Source of the DNA: Candidatus Anaerofilum excrementigallinarum
GTDB taxonomy: Bacteria > Bacillota > Clostridia > Oscillospirales > Ruminococcaceae
Reading direction: 5' to 3'
DNA length: 48,069 nt
NCBI GenBank assembly: GCA_019115305.1
Contig: DXDW01000010.1
Coordinates: 1 to 48,069 of the forward strand
Shown: piece after piece, positions 8,203 to 15,206 of the stretch
How the letters are laid out: every line of letters starts with the position of its first letter
Numbering within the stretch: the first letter of the stretch is position 1
The notes under the pieces: generated by a model
Told to the model about the DNA's origin: nothing
The model's input: only the letters and a program-made list of their open reading frames with translations
Database searches by the model: none
Made by a program: the position numbers and the translations under genes

Positions 8203-9204
8203 TCAGTTGACGTAAGCGGAAACATCCACCCCGATGGCGGCGGCGGTCTCTTCATTGACCACCACGTTGACGTCGGTCATGGTCTGCACCGGCATGGTGG
8301 CGGGATCGGCGCCCTGAAGCACCTCCAGCACCATATCGGCGGTCTTTTCACCCAGATTGGTGTAGTTGACGCCGGCGGAAGCCAGACCGCCGTCCTTCAC
8401 CATGCTGTCGGCCGACACATACACCGGGATCTTGGCCTCGTTGGCCACCTCGGCTACCACGCTCATGGCGGTGGCCACGGTGTTGTCGATGGGGATGAAG
8501 ATGGCGTCGCATTTTTCCACCAGCGTCTGGGCAGCCTGCTGCACTTCGCTGGTATTGGTGACGGTGGCCTCGGTGTAGCTGCCGCCGTTAGCGTCCAGAT
8601 AGGCCTTGGCGTCGGCGATGACCCCGGCGCTGCTGGGCTCGCTGGTGCAGTAGAGCAGGCCGAAGTTCTTGGCTTCGGGGGTGAGCTCGGCGGCCACTTC
8701 AAAGATCTTTTCCACCGGGATGCTGTCGCTGGTGCCGGTGACGTTGCCGCCGGGGGCGTCCAGGCTGTCCAGCTGCAGGTCGGTGACAGGATCGGTCACC
8801 GCCGAAAAGACGATGGGAATGTCCTCGGTGACGCCGGCGGCTCCGGCGGCGGCGGGGGTGGCGATGGCCACGATGAGGTCCACGCCCTCGCCCACAAACT
8901 TGTTGCAGATATTGGAGATATTGGTGGGATCGCCCTGGGCGTTCTGCACCTGGACATCCACGGTGATACCGGCGGCCTCGGCCTGGCTCTGCAGCCGCTG
9001 CTCCAGAGCGGTGCGGATCTCATCCAGGGAGGTGTGCTCCATATACTGGATCAGGCCAACGGTGTAGTCGGCCCCGCCGGCGCTGCCGCTGGCGGTCTGG
9101 CTGCCGGCGGCAGAACCGGACGAGCTGCCCGAACAGCCGGCCAGCATACCGGCGCATACAGCGGCGGAGAGCATCGCGGACAAGAGTTTGTGCATCTTTT
9201 TCAT
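8203..9204 (-). CDS. trpX: ABC transporter substrate-binding lipoprotein (TrpX-like)
   Basis: A 333-residue extracytoplasmic binding protein of the COG2984 type. A lipoprotein signal peptide is clear: MKKMHKLL, a hydrophobic core, then the lipobox MLAGC with the modified cysteine at 24. A Ser/Gly/Ala linker follows, and then a periplasmic-binding fold (YTVGLIQYMEH at the start, GDPTNISNICNKFVGEGVDLIVAIATPAA, IPIVFSAVTDPV). It is the first gene after the T-box and begins with an AGGAGGAAC site. The lipid anchor would hold it outside the cell, next to the TrpY channel. Tryptophan as ligand is inferred from the leader RNA. Confidence 0.93.
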   Translation of the reverse strand: MKKMHKLLSAMLSAAVCAGMLAGCSGSSSGSAAGSQTASGSAGGADYTVGLIQYMEHTSLDEIRTALEQRLQSQAEAAGITVDVQVQNAQGDPTNISNICNKFVGEGVDLIVAIATPAAAGAAGVTEDIPIVFSAVTDPVTDLQLDSLDAPGGNVTGTSDSIPVEKIFEVAAELTPEAKNFGLLYCTSEPSSAGVIADAKAYLDANGGSYTEATVTNTSEVQQAAQTLVEKCDAIFIPIDNTVATAMSVVAEVANEAKIPVYVSADSMVKDGGLASAGVNYTNLGEKTADMVLEVLQGADPATMPVQTMTDVNVVVNEETAAAIGVDVSAYVN

Positions 9205-9235
9205 AGTGGTTCCTCCTCTTTGTGGGGCGGGACCA

Positions 9236-9518
9236 AAACAAAACGGCCCGCCCTGGTGATGTTTCATCACAAGGACAGGCCGGAATTTCTTTCCAAACAC
9301 CTGCGGTGCCACCTTGTTTGCCGCGAAAGCCGCGGCCCCTCTGCGGGATGCCAACACATCCCTGCCCAATAACGGGAGCACCCGTCGCGGGATTTCGGCT
9401 TTGCGGCCATTCCCCCGCGCCCTCCACGGTCCATTTGTCCGCCCCGCTTTCTGCCCGTTTCCATCCTCCGGGCTCTCTGGAAGTGCGCTGTGCGGTTTTA
9501 TCTCCGTTTCAATGGTTT
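9236..9518 (-). ncRNA. T-box leader, tryptophan class
   Basis: On the minus strand the leader of trpX holds the T-box core AAGGTGGCACCGCAGG (about 9300-9315). It is followed by a terminator hairpin with arms around GGCCTGTCCTTGTGATG and CATCACCAGGGCGGGCC and a TTTTGTTTT tail (9236-9290). Upstream is a stem I with AGAGAGCCCGG and GGAAACGGG. A specifier-loop strand CAAATGGACC places TGG, the tryptophan codon, at 9431-9433. Independently, the bulge reads UGGC, which would pair with GCCA, matching the G discriminator base of tRNA-Trp and not the A of tRNA-Tyr. The mechanism known for the family is antitermination when uncharged tRNA binds. Confidence 0.88.
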
Positions 9519-9524
9519 ACTGGT

Positions 9525-9553
9525 ATTAAACACGATTTCGCCCCAATTGTCCA
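9525..9553 (-). promoter_or_regulatory. Promoter of the T-box operon
   Basis: Minus strand: TGGACA (9548-9553), 17-base spacer, TTTAAT (9525-9530); each hexamer is one mismatch from consensus. Transcription would begin near 9518, giving a leader of about 310 bases. Confidence 0.65.
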
Positions 9554-9628
9554 TAGCCATCTTATACAAAATTTTCGCGAAAAGCAATTCTATTTTGTAC
9601 TCATAGCCATGTTAGACAAGATTTTCGC
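9546..9628. repeat. Two imperfect direct repeats 50 bases apart
   Basis: The stretch CATAGCCATCTTATACAAAA and onward (from 9552) recurs at 9602 as CATAGCCATGTTAGACAAGA. The two match over about 27 bases with three differences. The copy at 9546-9578 overlaps the -35 of the T-box operon promoter and the other lies one 50-base step upstream of it. A perfect 12-base palindrome TTTTCGCGAAAA lies at 9572-9583. Confidence 0.6.
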
Positions 9629-9653
9629 ATTGATCTTGTGCAAGCTGCGGGGA

Positions 9654-10988
9654 TCAGTAGCCGTATCGGCGGCGTTTGACCAGCAGGAAAATCCCCGCCA
9701 GCACCACCGCCATGACCTCGGCCACCACGATGGACCACCAGATGCCCTGGATGCCCAGCAGCCGCGGCAGCAGCTGCACCGCCGCCACCTGGAACACCAA
9801 GGTGCGCAGAAAAGAGATGATGGCCGAGGTGACGCCGTCGTTGAGGGCGGTGAAGAAGCCGGACCCGAAGATGGCAAAGCCCATGAACAGAAAAGACAAG
9901 GCAAAGATGCGGAAGCCGTTCACCGTGAGCTCCAGCAGCCCGGCGTCGTAGCCCACAAACAGCCGGGCCAGCGGCACCGCCAACAGCTGGGCCGCCGCCA
10001 CCATGAGCAGACCGAACAGGCCGATCATTCCCAGGCTTTTGTGCAGCAGGCCGTGGAGTTCGGCGCAGTTGCGGGCGCCGTCGTGGTAGCCCACAATGGG
10101 GGCGGTGCCGATGGAATAACCGATAAAGGCGGCGGAAAAGACCATGCTCACATACAGCATCACCCCATAGGCGGCCACACCGTCCTCCCCGGCGTAGGCC
10201 AGCAGCTGGATGTTGTACAGCATACCCACCAGATTCATGGAAACATTGCTCATAAACTCCGAGGAGCCGTTGACGCAGGCCTGCAGAATGGCCCGCAGGT
10301 CCATGCTGGTTTTCTGCAGCCGCAAAATGCTGCTGTTTTTGCGGAAAAAGTAAAACAGCGGCACCACGCCTCCCACCACCTGGCTCATGGCGGTGGCCAC
10401 CGCCGCTCCGGCCAGCTTATAGGGCCCGGGCAGCAGCATCACCAGCACGGCGTCCAGCACCATGTTGGTAAGGCCGGAGGAGACGGTCACCGCCAGGCCC
10501 AGATGGGGCTTTTCGGCGGTGACGAAAAAGCTCTGGAACAGCAGCTGGCAGACGTAAAAAGGCAGCGCCACCAGAATAATGCGGGCATACACCACGCAGT
10601 TTTCCAGCAACTCCCCCTGGGCCCCCAGCAAAATGGAAATGGGGCGGATAAAGATAAAGCCCAGCACCGCGATGATCACGCCCAGCCCGAAGGCCACATA
10701 GACAAAGAGGGAAAAATACCGGTTGGCCCGCTCACTGTCTCCCTCGCCGAAGGCCTTGGCCACAATGGCGGTGCCGCCGGTGCCGAACATAAAGCCCACG
10801 GTGGCCACGATCATGAGAAAGGGAATGATGAGGTTCACCGCCGCAAAGGGGGTCTTGCCCGCAAAATTGGAGACAAAAAAGCCATCCACCACCCCGTAGA
10901 TGGAGGTGAACACCATCATGACGATGGAAGGCAGGGTAAACCGGATGAGTCTTTTGTAGGTGAAATGATCGGACAGCTGAATTTTCAT
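9654..10988 (-). CDS. MATE-family multidrug efflux transporter
   Basis: A 444-residue membrane protein with about twelve hydrophobic segments in two similar halves, typical of the MatE/DinF superfamily. The opening after a short cytosolic tail reads FTLPSIVMMVFTSIYGVVDGFFVSN, and a matching FMFGTGGTAIVAKAFGEGD loop ends the second helix, as in MepA-type exporters. Such pumps expel cationic drugs using a sodium or proton gradient. ATG 10988 is preceded by GGGAGGAG and overlaps the preceding gene's stop as ATGA. It is the last gene of a marR-led operon, so expression is probably relieved when the MarR protein binds a toxic compound. Its natural substrate cannot be read from the sequence. Confidence 0.92.
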   Translation of the reverse strand: MKIQLSDHFTYKRLIRFTLPSIVMMVFTSIYGVVDGFFVSNFAGKTPFAAVNLIIPFLMIVATVGFMFGTGGTAIVAKAFGEGDSERANRYFSLFVYVAFGLGVIIAVLGFIFIRPISILLGAQGELLENCVVYARIILVALPFYVCQLLFQSFFVTAEKPHLGLAVTVSSGLTNMVLDAVLVMLLPGPYKLAGAAVATAMSQVVGGVVPLFYFFRKNSSILRLQKTSMDLRAILQACVNGSSEFMSNVSMNLVGMLYNIQLLAYAGEDGVAAYGVMLYVSMVFSAAFIGYSIGTAPIVGYHDGARNCAELHGLLHKSLGMIGLFGLLMVAAAQLLAVPLARLFVGYDAGLLELTVNGFRIFALSFLFMGFAIFGSGFFTALNDGVTSAIISFLRTLVFQVAAVQLLPRLLGIQGIWWSIVVAEVMAVVLAGIFLLVKRRRYGY

Positions 10989-11605
10989 GGTCTCCTCCCA
11001 AACCAGTCCAGGGCAAACCGGCCCACAGCCGGCGCCAGATCTTTGATATTCCAGTCGGTGGTATTTACGATGAGATGGTAGGCGTCCCGCCGGCCCCACT
11101 CCGAGCCGGACAGCAGCATCCGGGTCTGGGCCCGCACCCGGTCCACCTGCTTCATTTTTCGCAGCAGCTCTTTGGGGGAGAGATTTTCTCCCTCCGGCGC
11201 CCGTCCCTGGCAGCGCTCCAGCTTTGCCTGGGTATCGGCGCAGACAAACAGCTTGAAGGGCTGCCGGCTTTCCAGCAGCACGTCGGCGTTGCGGCCCACG
11301 ATGACGCAGTCCTTGCCCAGAGCCGCGATCTGCTCGATGACCTTTTTCTGCTCCAGCAGCAGCCGCACGTCCCCGGCCTGCAGCCGCGCCGCCGAGTGCA
11401 GCGTGGTGCGGAAGCTGACCGAAAAGTTCTGCCAGCCGTGGTTGCTGAGGGCATTTTCCACATAGCCCTCCTCCAGGCCGCTGCCCTTGGCAACGGCGGC
11501 GATGATCTCGCTGTCGTAGTAGTCAAAGCCGGTCTCGTCGGCCAGCCGCTTGCCCAGTTCCCGGCCGCCGCTGCCGAACTCCCGGCTGATGGTGATGATC
11601 CGCAT
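10985..11605 (-). CDS. Cytidylate-kinase-like protein
   Basis: A 206-residue P-loop kinase-like protein. The N-terminus IITISREFGSGGRELGKRLA carries the modified phosphate loop (GSGGRELG) found in the cytidylate-kinase-like family (PF13189 type). A later segment, KDCVIVGRNADVLL, and a basic lid region RVRAQTRMLLSGSEWGRRDAYHL also fit. Family members are common in Clostridia, but the true substrate is not established; they are distinct from Cmk itself. It starts 19 bases after the marR gene and ends inside the MATE start codon, so the three form one operon. Why a nucleotide-kinase-like protein travels with a drug pump is unclear. Confidence 0.85.
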   Translation of the reverse strand: MRIITISREFGSGGRELGKRLADETGFDYYDSEIIAAVAKGSGLEEGYVENALSNHGWQNFSVSFRTTLHSAARLQAGDVRLLLEQKKVIEQIAALGKDCVIVGRNADVLLESRQPFKLFVCADTQAKLERCQGRAPEGENLSPKELLRKMKQVDRVRAQTRMLLSGSEWGRRDAYHLIVNTTDWNIKDLAPAVGRFALDWFGRRP

Positions 11606-11624
11606 ACAGCATGCTCCCCTTTCC

Positions 11625-12062
11625 TTACAGCTCTTCCAGCGTCTGCCGGAATGCCTCGTTGTATTTGGCCATCAAACGGATGTGCTCGTCCATCTCCTCA
11701 TCGCTCCAGCTTGCAAACAGGGCGCACTCGGCCCGGTAGAGCCGGCCGGCGGTGCGGTCCACATATTCCTTGCCTTCTTCGGTTAGGATCACCCGCTTGC
11801 CCCGGCCACTGCCGGATTCCACCCGCAGCACCCCCTGTTCCTCCAGCCGGCGCAGAGCCGAGTTCACCGTCTGCTTGCTGATGCCCGATTCCTTGTACAC
11901 ACAGCTCAGGGGGCAGTCCTCCTCCCCGTGGTCGTAGATGGTGTAGAGCACCCGCATGGTGCTGTCGGCAATGCCCATCCGCAGGGACGCCTGGTGGTAC
12001 AGCCACTCGATCTCGGCGGTGAGATAGTTGATTCGATGCAGTTTTTCCGATGTCTTTTCCAT
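11625..12062 (-). CDS. MarR-family transcriptional repressor of the efflux operon
   Basis: A 145-residue winged-helix regulator. The recognition helix is near SGISKQTVNSALRRLEEQG (59-77), and the wing is RVESGSGRGKRVILTEEG (80-97); flanking helices would form the dimer interface. It is the first gene of an operon with a cytidylate-kinase-like gene and a MATE exporter. Two identical palindromes lie on its own promoter, which strongly suggests autorepression and control of the pump. The ligand is unknown. The start is fixed by GGGAGGG five bases upstream of the ATG. Confidence 0.93.
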   Translation of the reverse strand: MEKTSEKLHRINYLTAEIEWLYHQASLRMGIADSTMRVLYTIYDHGEEDCPLSCVYKESGISKQTVNSALRRLEEQGVLRVESGSGRGKRVILTEEGKEYVDRTAGRLYRAECALFASWSDEEMDEHIRLMAKYNEAFRQTLEEL

Positions 12063-12078
12063 GGTTTCCCTCCCGACA

Positions 12079-12094
12079 AGTACGAAATCGTACT
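12079..12094. promoter_or_regulatory. MarR operator O1
   Basis: Perfect palindrome AGTACGA-AA-TCGTACT; the dyad extends one more base on each side. It lies between the predicted start of transcription (about 12101) and the ribosome binding site of the marR gene. Confidence 0.8.
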
Positions 12095-12107
12095 TTCTTC
12101 AGCAGAG

Positions 12108-12136
12108 AGTATAGTACGAAATCGTACTTTTGTCAA
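12108..12136 (-). promoter_or_regulatory. sigma-A promoter of the marR-kinase-MATE operon
   Basis: Minus strand: consensus TTGACA (12131-12136), exactly 17 bases, then TATACT (12108-12113). Operator O2 occupies the spacer. Confidence 0.88.
12113..12128. promoter_or_regulatory. MarR operator O2, inside the promoter
   Basis: The same 16-base palindrome, AGTACGAAATCGTACT, centred 34 bases from O1. It fills the spacer between the -35 and -10 of the marR promoter, so bound repressor would exclude RNA polymerase. Confidence 0.85.
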
Positions 12137-12258
12137 CAGGTGAGCTGCTTTTTGTATCCGGGGCCCTCAAAAGGCAGGGTTGCGGCGGCAAGGGTGGGCC
12201 AAATATCTCAAAAGTTTAAAATTCTGTATATTCTATGGTGATTTGCCGGCGTTTGCTG

Positions 12259-12264
12259 TATAAT
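12259..12264 (+). promoter_or_regulatory. -10 box of the foldase lipoprotein gene
   Basis: A consensus TATAAT lies 51 bases before the chosen start. The region 17 bases upstream (TGGTGA) matches the -35 consensus at only about half its positions, so this would be a weak or activated promoter. Confidence 0.5.
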
Positions 12265-12315
12265 ATTGTTTGATACGCGCGGCATACCAGCGCCGCGGGA
12301 ATGGAGGATACAATT

Positions 12316-13455
12316 TTGAAAAAGCAAATCTGCAAGGCGGTTTCCCTGGCAGCCTGCCTGGGCATCGCCGTTTCTCTGGCCGGCTGCAGCGCGGCCGCTG
12401 ACCCCAAAGCCGACGGCGCGTTTGTGTCGGTGGGCGGCACCCCCGTCTCCTACGACGAATTCCGCTACTACTTCCTCAGCACCAAGGACATGATGAGCCA
12501 GTCGTCCGACAGCGATTCCAGCGCCACCAACCTGGACCTGCCCAGCCTGCTGACCCAGGTGGAGAGCAACCTGCAGAACGACCACGGCCTGGACGCCTGG
12601 GCCTCCTCTGTGGGCGTGGAGCTCACCGACGAGGACAAGGCCGAGCTGGACTCCTTCACCGAGTATATGGTCCAGATGGCCGGCGGCGAGGACGCCTTTG
12701 CCGACTGGCTGGGCGGCATCTACTGCACCCCCGACCTCTACCGCAGCCTGAACGAAAAGCAGATTCTGCAGCAGAAGGCTCTGGAAAAGTGGTTCAACGA
12801 CAACTACGCCCAGTCGGTGGTGGACTCCTTCGAGGGCAACACCGACTATGTCCATGTGCAGCATGTGCTGATCGCCTTTGAGGACACCGCCGAGGGCGCC
12901 GACCACTCCGCCGAACTGGCCACCGCCAACGAGGTGTACCAGAAGGCCGTCGCCGGCGAGGATTTCGAGAGCCTGATCGAGGAGTACAACGAGGACCCCG
13001 GCCAGGCCAATGACATGCACGGCTATATGTTCACCGCCGATGACAGCTATGTGCAGGAGTTCAAGGACGCTTCCTTTGCTCTGGAAGAGGGCGGCATCAG
13101 CGAGCCGGTGGAAACCAGCTACGGCTACCACATCATCAAGCGCCTGCCCATCGACCTGGACTATGTCCGGGAGAACGCCATGAACCTGGCTCCCGAGGAT
13201 GTTCTCACCCAGGCCCAGGAGGCCCTGCAGGCCGATCTGGACAGCCGCATCGCCGAGATGACCATCACCCAGGGCGACTGCTACGACAAGCTGACCATCG
13301 ACTACTTCGACGACACCATCCCCACCCCCTCCCCTGCGCCTTCCTCTGACAGCGCCAGCGCCTCCCAGCCTGACAGCGCTGCCCAGTCGGACAGCACCGC
13401 CGCTTCGGATGACAGCGCCGCAGCCGACGCCTCCTCCGCCAGCAGCGCCGAATAA
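12316..13455 (+). CDS. Parvulin-type peptidyl-prolyl isomerase lipoprotein (PrsA-like)
   Basis: A 379-residue extracytoplasmic foldase. The signal peptide (KKQICKAVSLAACL and onward) ends in the lipobox SLAGC with the lipid cysteine at 24. A chaperone-like helical region follows, then a PpiC/rotamase domain (about residues 170-270) containing VQHVLIAFED, FESLIEEYNEDPG and GISEPVETSYGYHIIKRL. The last 45 residues are a Ser/Asp/Ala low-complexity tail. The start is taken as TTG 12316 because GGAGG lies 8 bases upstream; the ATG at 12301 itself forms part of that site and has none of its own. It should help secreted proteins fold at the membrane surface. It is monocistronic and convergent with the helicase gene. 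Confidence 0.88.
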   Translation: MKKQICKAVSLAACLGIAVSLAGCSAAADPKADGAFVSVGGTPVSYDEFRYYFLSTKDMMSQSSDSDSSATNLDLPSLLTQVESNLQNDHGLDAWASSVGVELTDEDKAELDSFTEYMVQMAGGEDAFADWLGGIYCTPDLYRSLNEKQILQQKALEKWFNDNYAQSVVDSFEGNTDYVHVQHVLIAFEDTAEGADHSAELATANEVYQKAVAGEDFESLIEEYNEDPGQANDMHGYMFTADDSYVQEFKDASFALEEGGISEPVETSYGYHIIKRLPIDLDYVRENAMNLAPEDVLTQAQEALQADLDSRIAEMTITQGDCYDKLTIDYFDDTIPTPSPAPSSDSASASQPDSAAQSDSTAASDDSAAADASSASSAE

Positions 13456-13470
13456 TTTTCTGTCTGCACC

Positions 13471-13503
13471 GCCCCCGGTTCCCACCAGGACCGGGGGCTT
13501 TGT
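13471..13503 (+). terminator. Intrinsic terminator of the foldase gene
   Basis: GCCCCCGGT (13471-13479) pairs with ACCGGGGGC (13490-13498), followed by TTTGT. The T run is short, but the second hairpin at 13521 backs it up. Confidence 0.65.
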
Positions 13504-13520
13504 CATGCCAAAAAAGGCAC

Positions 13521-13564
13521 AAAAAACTCCCCCAGGGGCACAGAGCCCTTTGGGGGAGTTTTTT
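13521..13564. terminator. Bidirectional terminator between foldase and helicase genes
   Basis: AAAAAACTCCCCCA (13521-13534) pairs with TGGGGGAGTTTTTT (13551-13564). There are T runs on both strands, just past the helicase stop. Confidence 0.9.
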
Positions 13565-13580
13565 CGTATGGAATGCCGTA

Positions 13581-14753
13581 TCAGAAATACTGGCGGATCT
13601 GGAAGTCGTGCTTTTGCACCTGGCCCTCCACCAGCTCGCCCTTTTCGTTCCAGGACACGGGAATGGCGGTGTTGCGGGTGAGCCGCAGCATCTCGTCCAG
13701 CCGCTTTTTGTCCTCGTCGGTGTAGAGGATGTAGGACACGCCCTCCTTGCCGGCCCGGCCGGTGCGGCCGATGCGGTGGGTATAGTACTCGTTGGAGGGG
13801 GGCAGATCGTAGTTGAACACCGCGTCCACGTCCTCCACGTCGATGCCCCGGGCGGCCACGTCGGTGGCCACCAGCACCGCCAGCTTGCCTTCCCGGAAGC
13901 TGGCCATGATCTTGTTGCGGTCGGCCTGGGAGAGGTCGCCGTGGAGGCAGTCCACCACAAAGCCGCAGCGGGCCAGCTGGTTGGTGAGCATGGCGGTGGT
14001 GTAGCGGGTGTTGCAGAACACCATCACCCGCTTGTAGTCCTTTTTGATGATAAGGTCGGTGAGGTCGGCCAGCTTGTTGCGGCCGGTGGTGTGCAGCTGG
14101 TACTGGGTGATCTTGGGGGCGCTGGCCTTGACAGGCTGCACCGTGATCTCCTCGGCGTCCCGCTGGTAGAGCCAGCCGATGTCCATGACCTCCCGGCTGA
14201 TGGTGGCGCTGAACATGGCCAGGGTCTTGCGGGCCTTCATGCTGTCGATGATCTTGCGCACATCCTTGTAAAAGCCCATGTCCAGCATCTCGTCGGCCTC
14301 GTCCAGCACCACGGTGGTGACGTGGCGGATGTCGATGGTGCGGTGCTGCATGTGGTCCATAAGGCGGCCGGGAGTGGCCACCACGATCTGGCAGCCCTTT
14401 TTCAGCTGCTCGGTCTGCCGGGCCATGTTGGCGCCGCCGTAGACGCAGGCGATGCGCACATCGGGCAGAAAATGGGCCAGGTCCCGCAGGTCCTGGGCGA
14501 TCTGCTGGGCCAGCTCCCGGGTGGGGGCCAGAATCACCGCCTGGGGCCAGGCGGCGGTGCGGTCCAGCTTTTCGATCACCGGGATGCCAAAGGCACAGGT
14601 CTTGCCGGTGCCGGTGGGGGCCTTGGCGATGATGTCCTTGCCGGCCTGCATCACGGGGATGGCCTTTTCCTGCACCTCGGTCATCTGGGTGAAGCCCATC
14701 CGCTCCACCGCCTGCAGGATTTCGGGCAATGTATTCAGATCCTGATAAAGCAT
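13581..14753 (-). CDS. DEAD-box RNA helicase
   Basis: A 390-residue ATP-dependent RNA helicase with both RecA-like domains and almost no C-terminal extension. The motifs appear in order: a Q-motif-like start (TEVQEKAIPVM), motif I APTGTGKT, Ia PTRELAQQ, Ib TPGRLMDH, motif II DEAD in VLDEADEMLDMGF, motif III SAT, motif V ATDVAARGIDV and motif VI HRIGRTGRAGK. These enzymes unwind short RNA duplexes in ribosome assembly, mRNA decay and cold growth. The start at 14753 follows AGGAGA; an upstream in-frame GTG lacks a ribosome binding site. The gene has its own promoter, which partly overlaps the HU terminator tail. The lack of a basic tail means it probably needs a partner for RNA targeting. Confidence 0.95.
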   Translation of the reverse strand: MLYQDLNTLPEILQAVERMGFTQMTEVQEKAIPVMQAGKDIIAKAPTGTGKTCAFGIPVIEKLDRTAAWPQAVILAPTRELAQQIAQDLRDLAHFLPDVRIACVYGGANMARQTEQLKKGCQIVVATPGRLMDHMQHRTIDIRHVTTVVLDEADEMLDMGFYKDVRKIIDSMKARKTLAMFSATISREVMDIGWLYQRDAEEITVQPVKASAPKITQYQLHTTGRNKLADLTDLIIKKDYKRVMVFCNTRYTTAMLTNQLARCGFVVDCLHGDLSQADRNKIMASFREGKLAVLVATDVAARGIDVEDVDAVFNYDLPPSNEYYTHRIGRTGRAGKEGVSYILYTDEDKKRLDEMLRLTRNTAIPVSWNEKGELVEGQVQKHDFQIRQYF

Positions 14754-14776
14754 AGGGATACTCTCCTGTTTTGGAA

Positions 14777-14798
14777 GGCCGGCAGCCGGGCTGCGGCC
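14777..14798 (-). other. GC-rich hairpin in the helicase 5' leader
   Basis: GGCCGCAGCC and GGCTGC.GGCC form a tight hairpin about a dozen bases before the ribosome binding site of the helicase. It could make translation temperature- or helicase-dependent. Confidence 0.4.
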
Positions 14799-14849
14799 GG
14801 AATGATTCACAGATACACACCCCGCCCAAAGGGGCGGACAGCTGGATAT

Positions 14850-14878
14850 ATCATACCATATTCTGCCATAAAATGCAA
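14850..14878 (-). promoter_or_regulatory. sigma-A promoter of the DEAD-box helicase gene
   Basis: Minus strand: TTGCAT (14873-14878), 17-base spacer, TATGAT (14850-14855). Its -35 overlaps the tail of the HU terminator. Confidence 0.7.
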
Positions 14879-14912
14879 AAAAGCCCGGCAGACAGCTGGC
14901 TGTCTGCCGGGC
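14877..14912 (-). terminator. Intrinsic terminator of the HU gene
   Basis: GCCCGGCAGACAGC and GCTGTCTGCCGGGC form a near-perfect 14-base stem; on the minus strand it is followed by six T. It sits a dozen bases past the HU stop. Confidence 0.92.
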
Positions 14913-14924
14913 AGGCTGGATCTT

Positions 14925-15206
14925 TTAGTCTTTGCAGCCCAGCTTGCTTTTCAAAATGCCGCTGGCTTTAAAGCCGGGAATCGCTGTGGGCTCGAGCTGG
15001 GAGGACACCTTGGTCTTGGGATTGGTGAAGGATTTGGTTTTGCGGGCCCGCATCTCAAAGCGTCCGAATCCCGCGATGGTCACCTTCTCTCCCTGCTTCA
15101 GGCTCTCGGCAATGCTGTCGAACAAACCGTTCATCACCAGCTCCACCTGTGCCTCGGGCAGCCCCGTGTCGTGCGAAACCTTTGTAATAAGCTGAGACCT
15201 GGTCAT
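14925..15206 (-). CDS. hup: HU-family DNA-binding protein
   Basis: A 93-residue histone-like protein that bends and compacts DNA as a dimer. It matches HU throughout: an N-terminal helix pair (TRSQLITKVSHDTGLPEAQVE), the GFGRF turn at 46-50, the DNA-clamping arm with TNPKT at 61-65 where most HU proteins have RNP, and the closing IPGFKASGILK. The length is normal. The start at 15206 is set by GGAGGG seven bases upstream and by homology; an open frame continues upstream but is unlike HU. The start codon overlaps the stop of a 35-residue upstream ORF as ATGA, so its translation is probably coupled to that ORF. Confidence 0.96.
   Translation of the reverse strand: MTRSQLITKVSHDTGLPEAQVELVMNGLFDSIAESLKQGEKVTIAGFGRFEMRARKTKSFTNPKTKVSSQLEPTAIPGFKASGILKSKLGCKD

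Noticed and set aside
9595-9654. Terminator of the MATE operon
   Set aside because: ACAAGAT/ATCTTGT can pair just after the stop but has no T run, so I do not call it a terminator. Read-through toward the T-box promoter is possible.
12208-14829. 873-codon minus-strand frame across foldase and helicase genes
   Set aside because: It runs through two terminators, is antisense to the foldase gene, and is out of frame with the real helicase.
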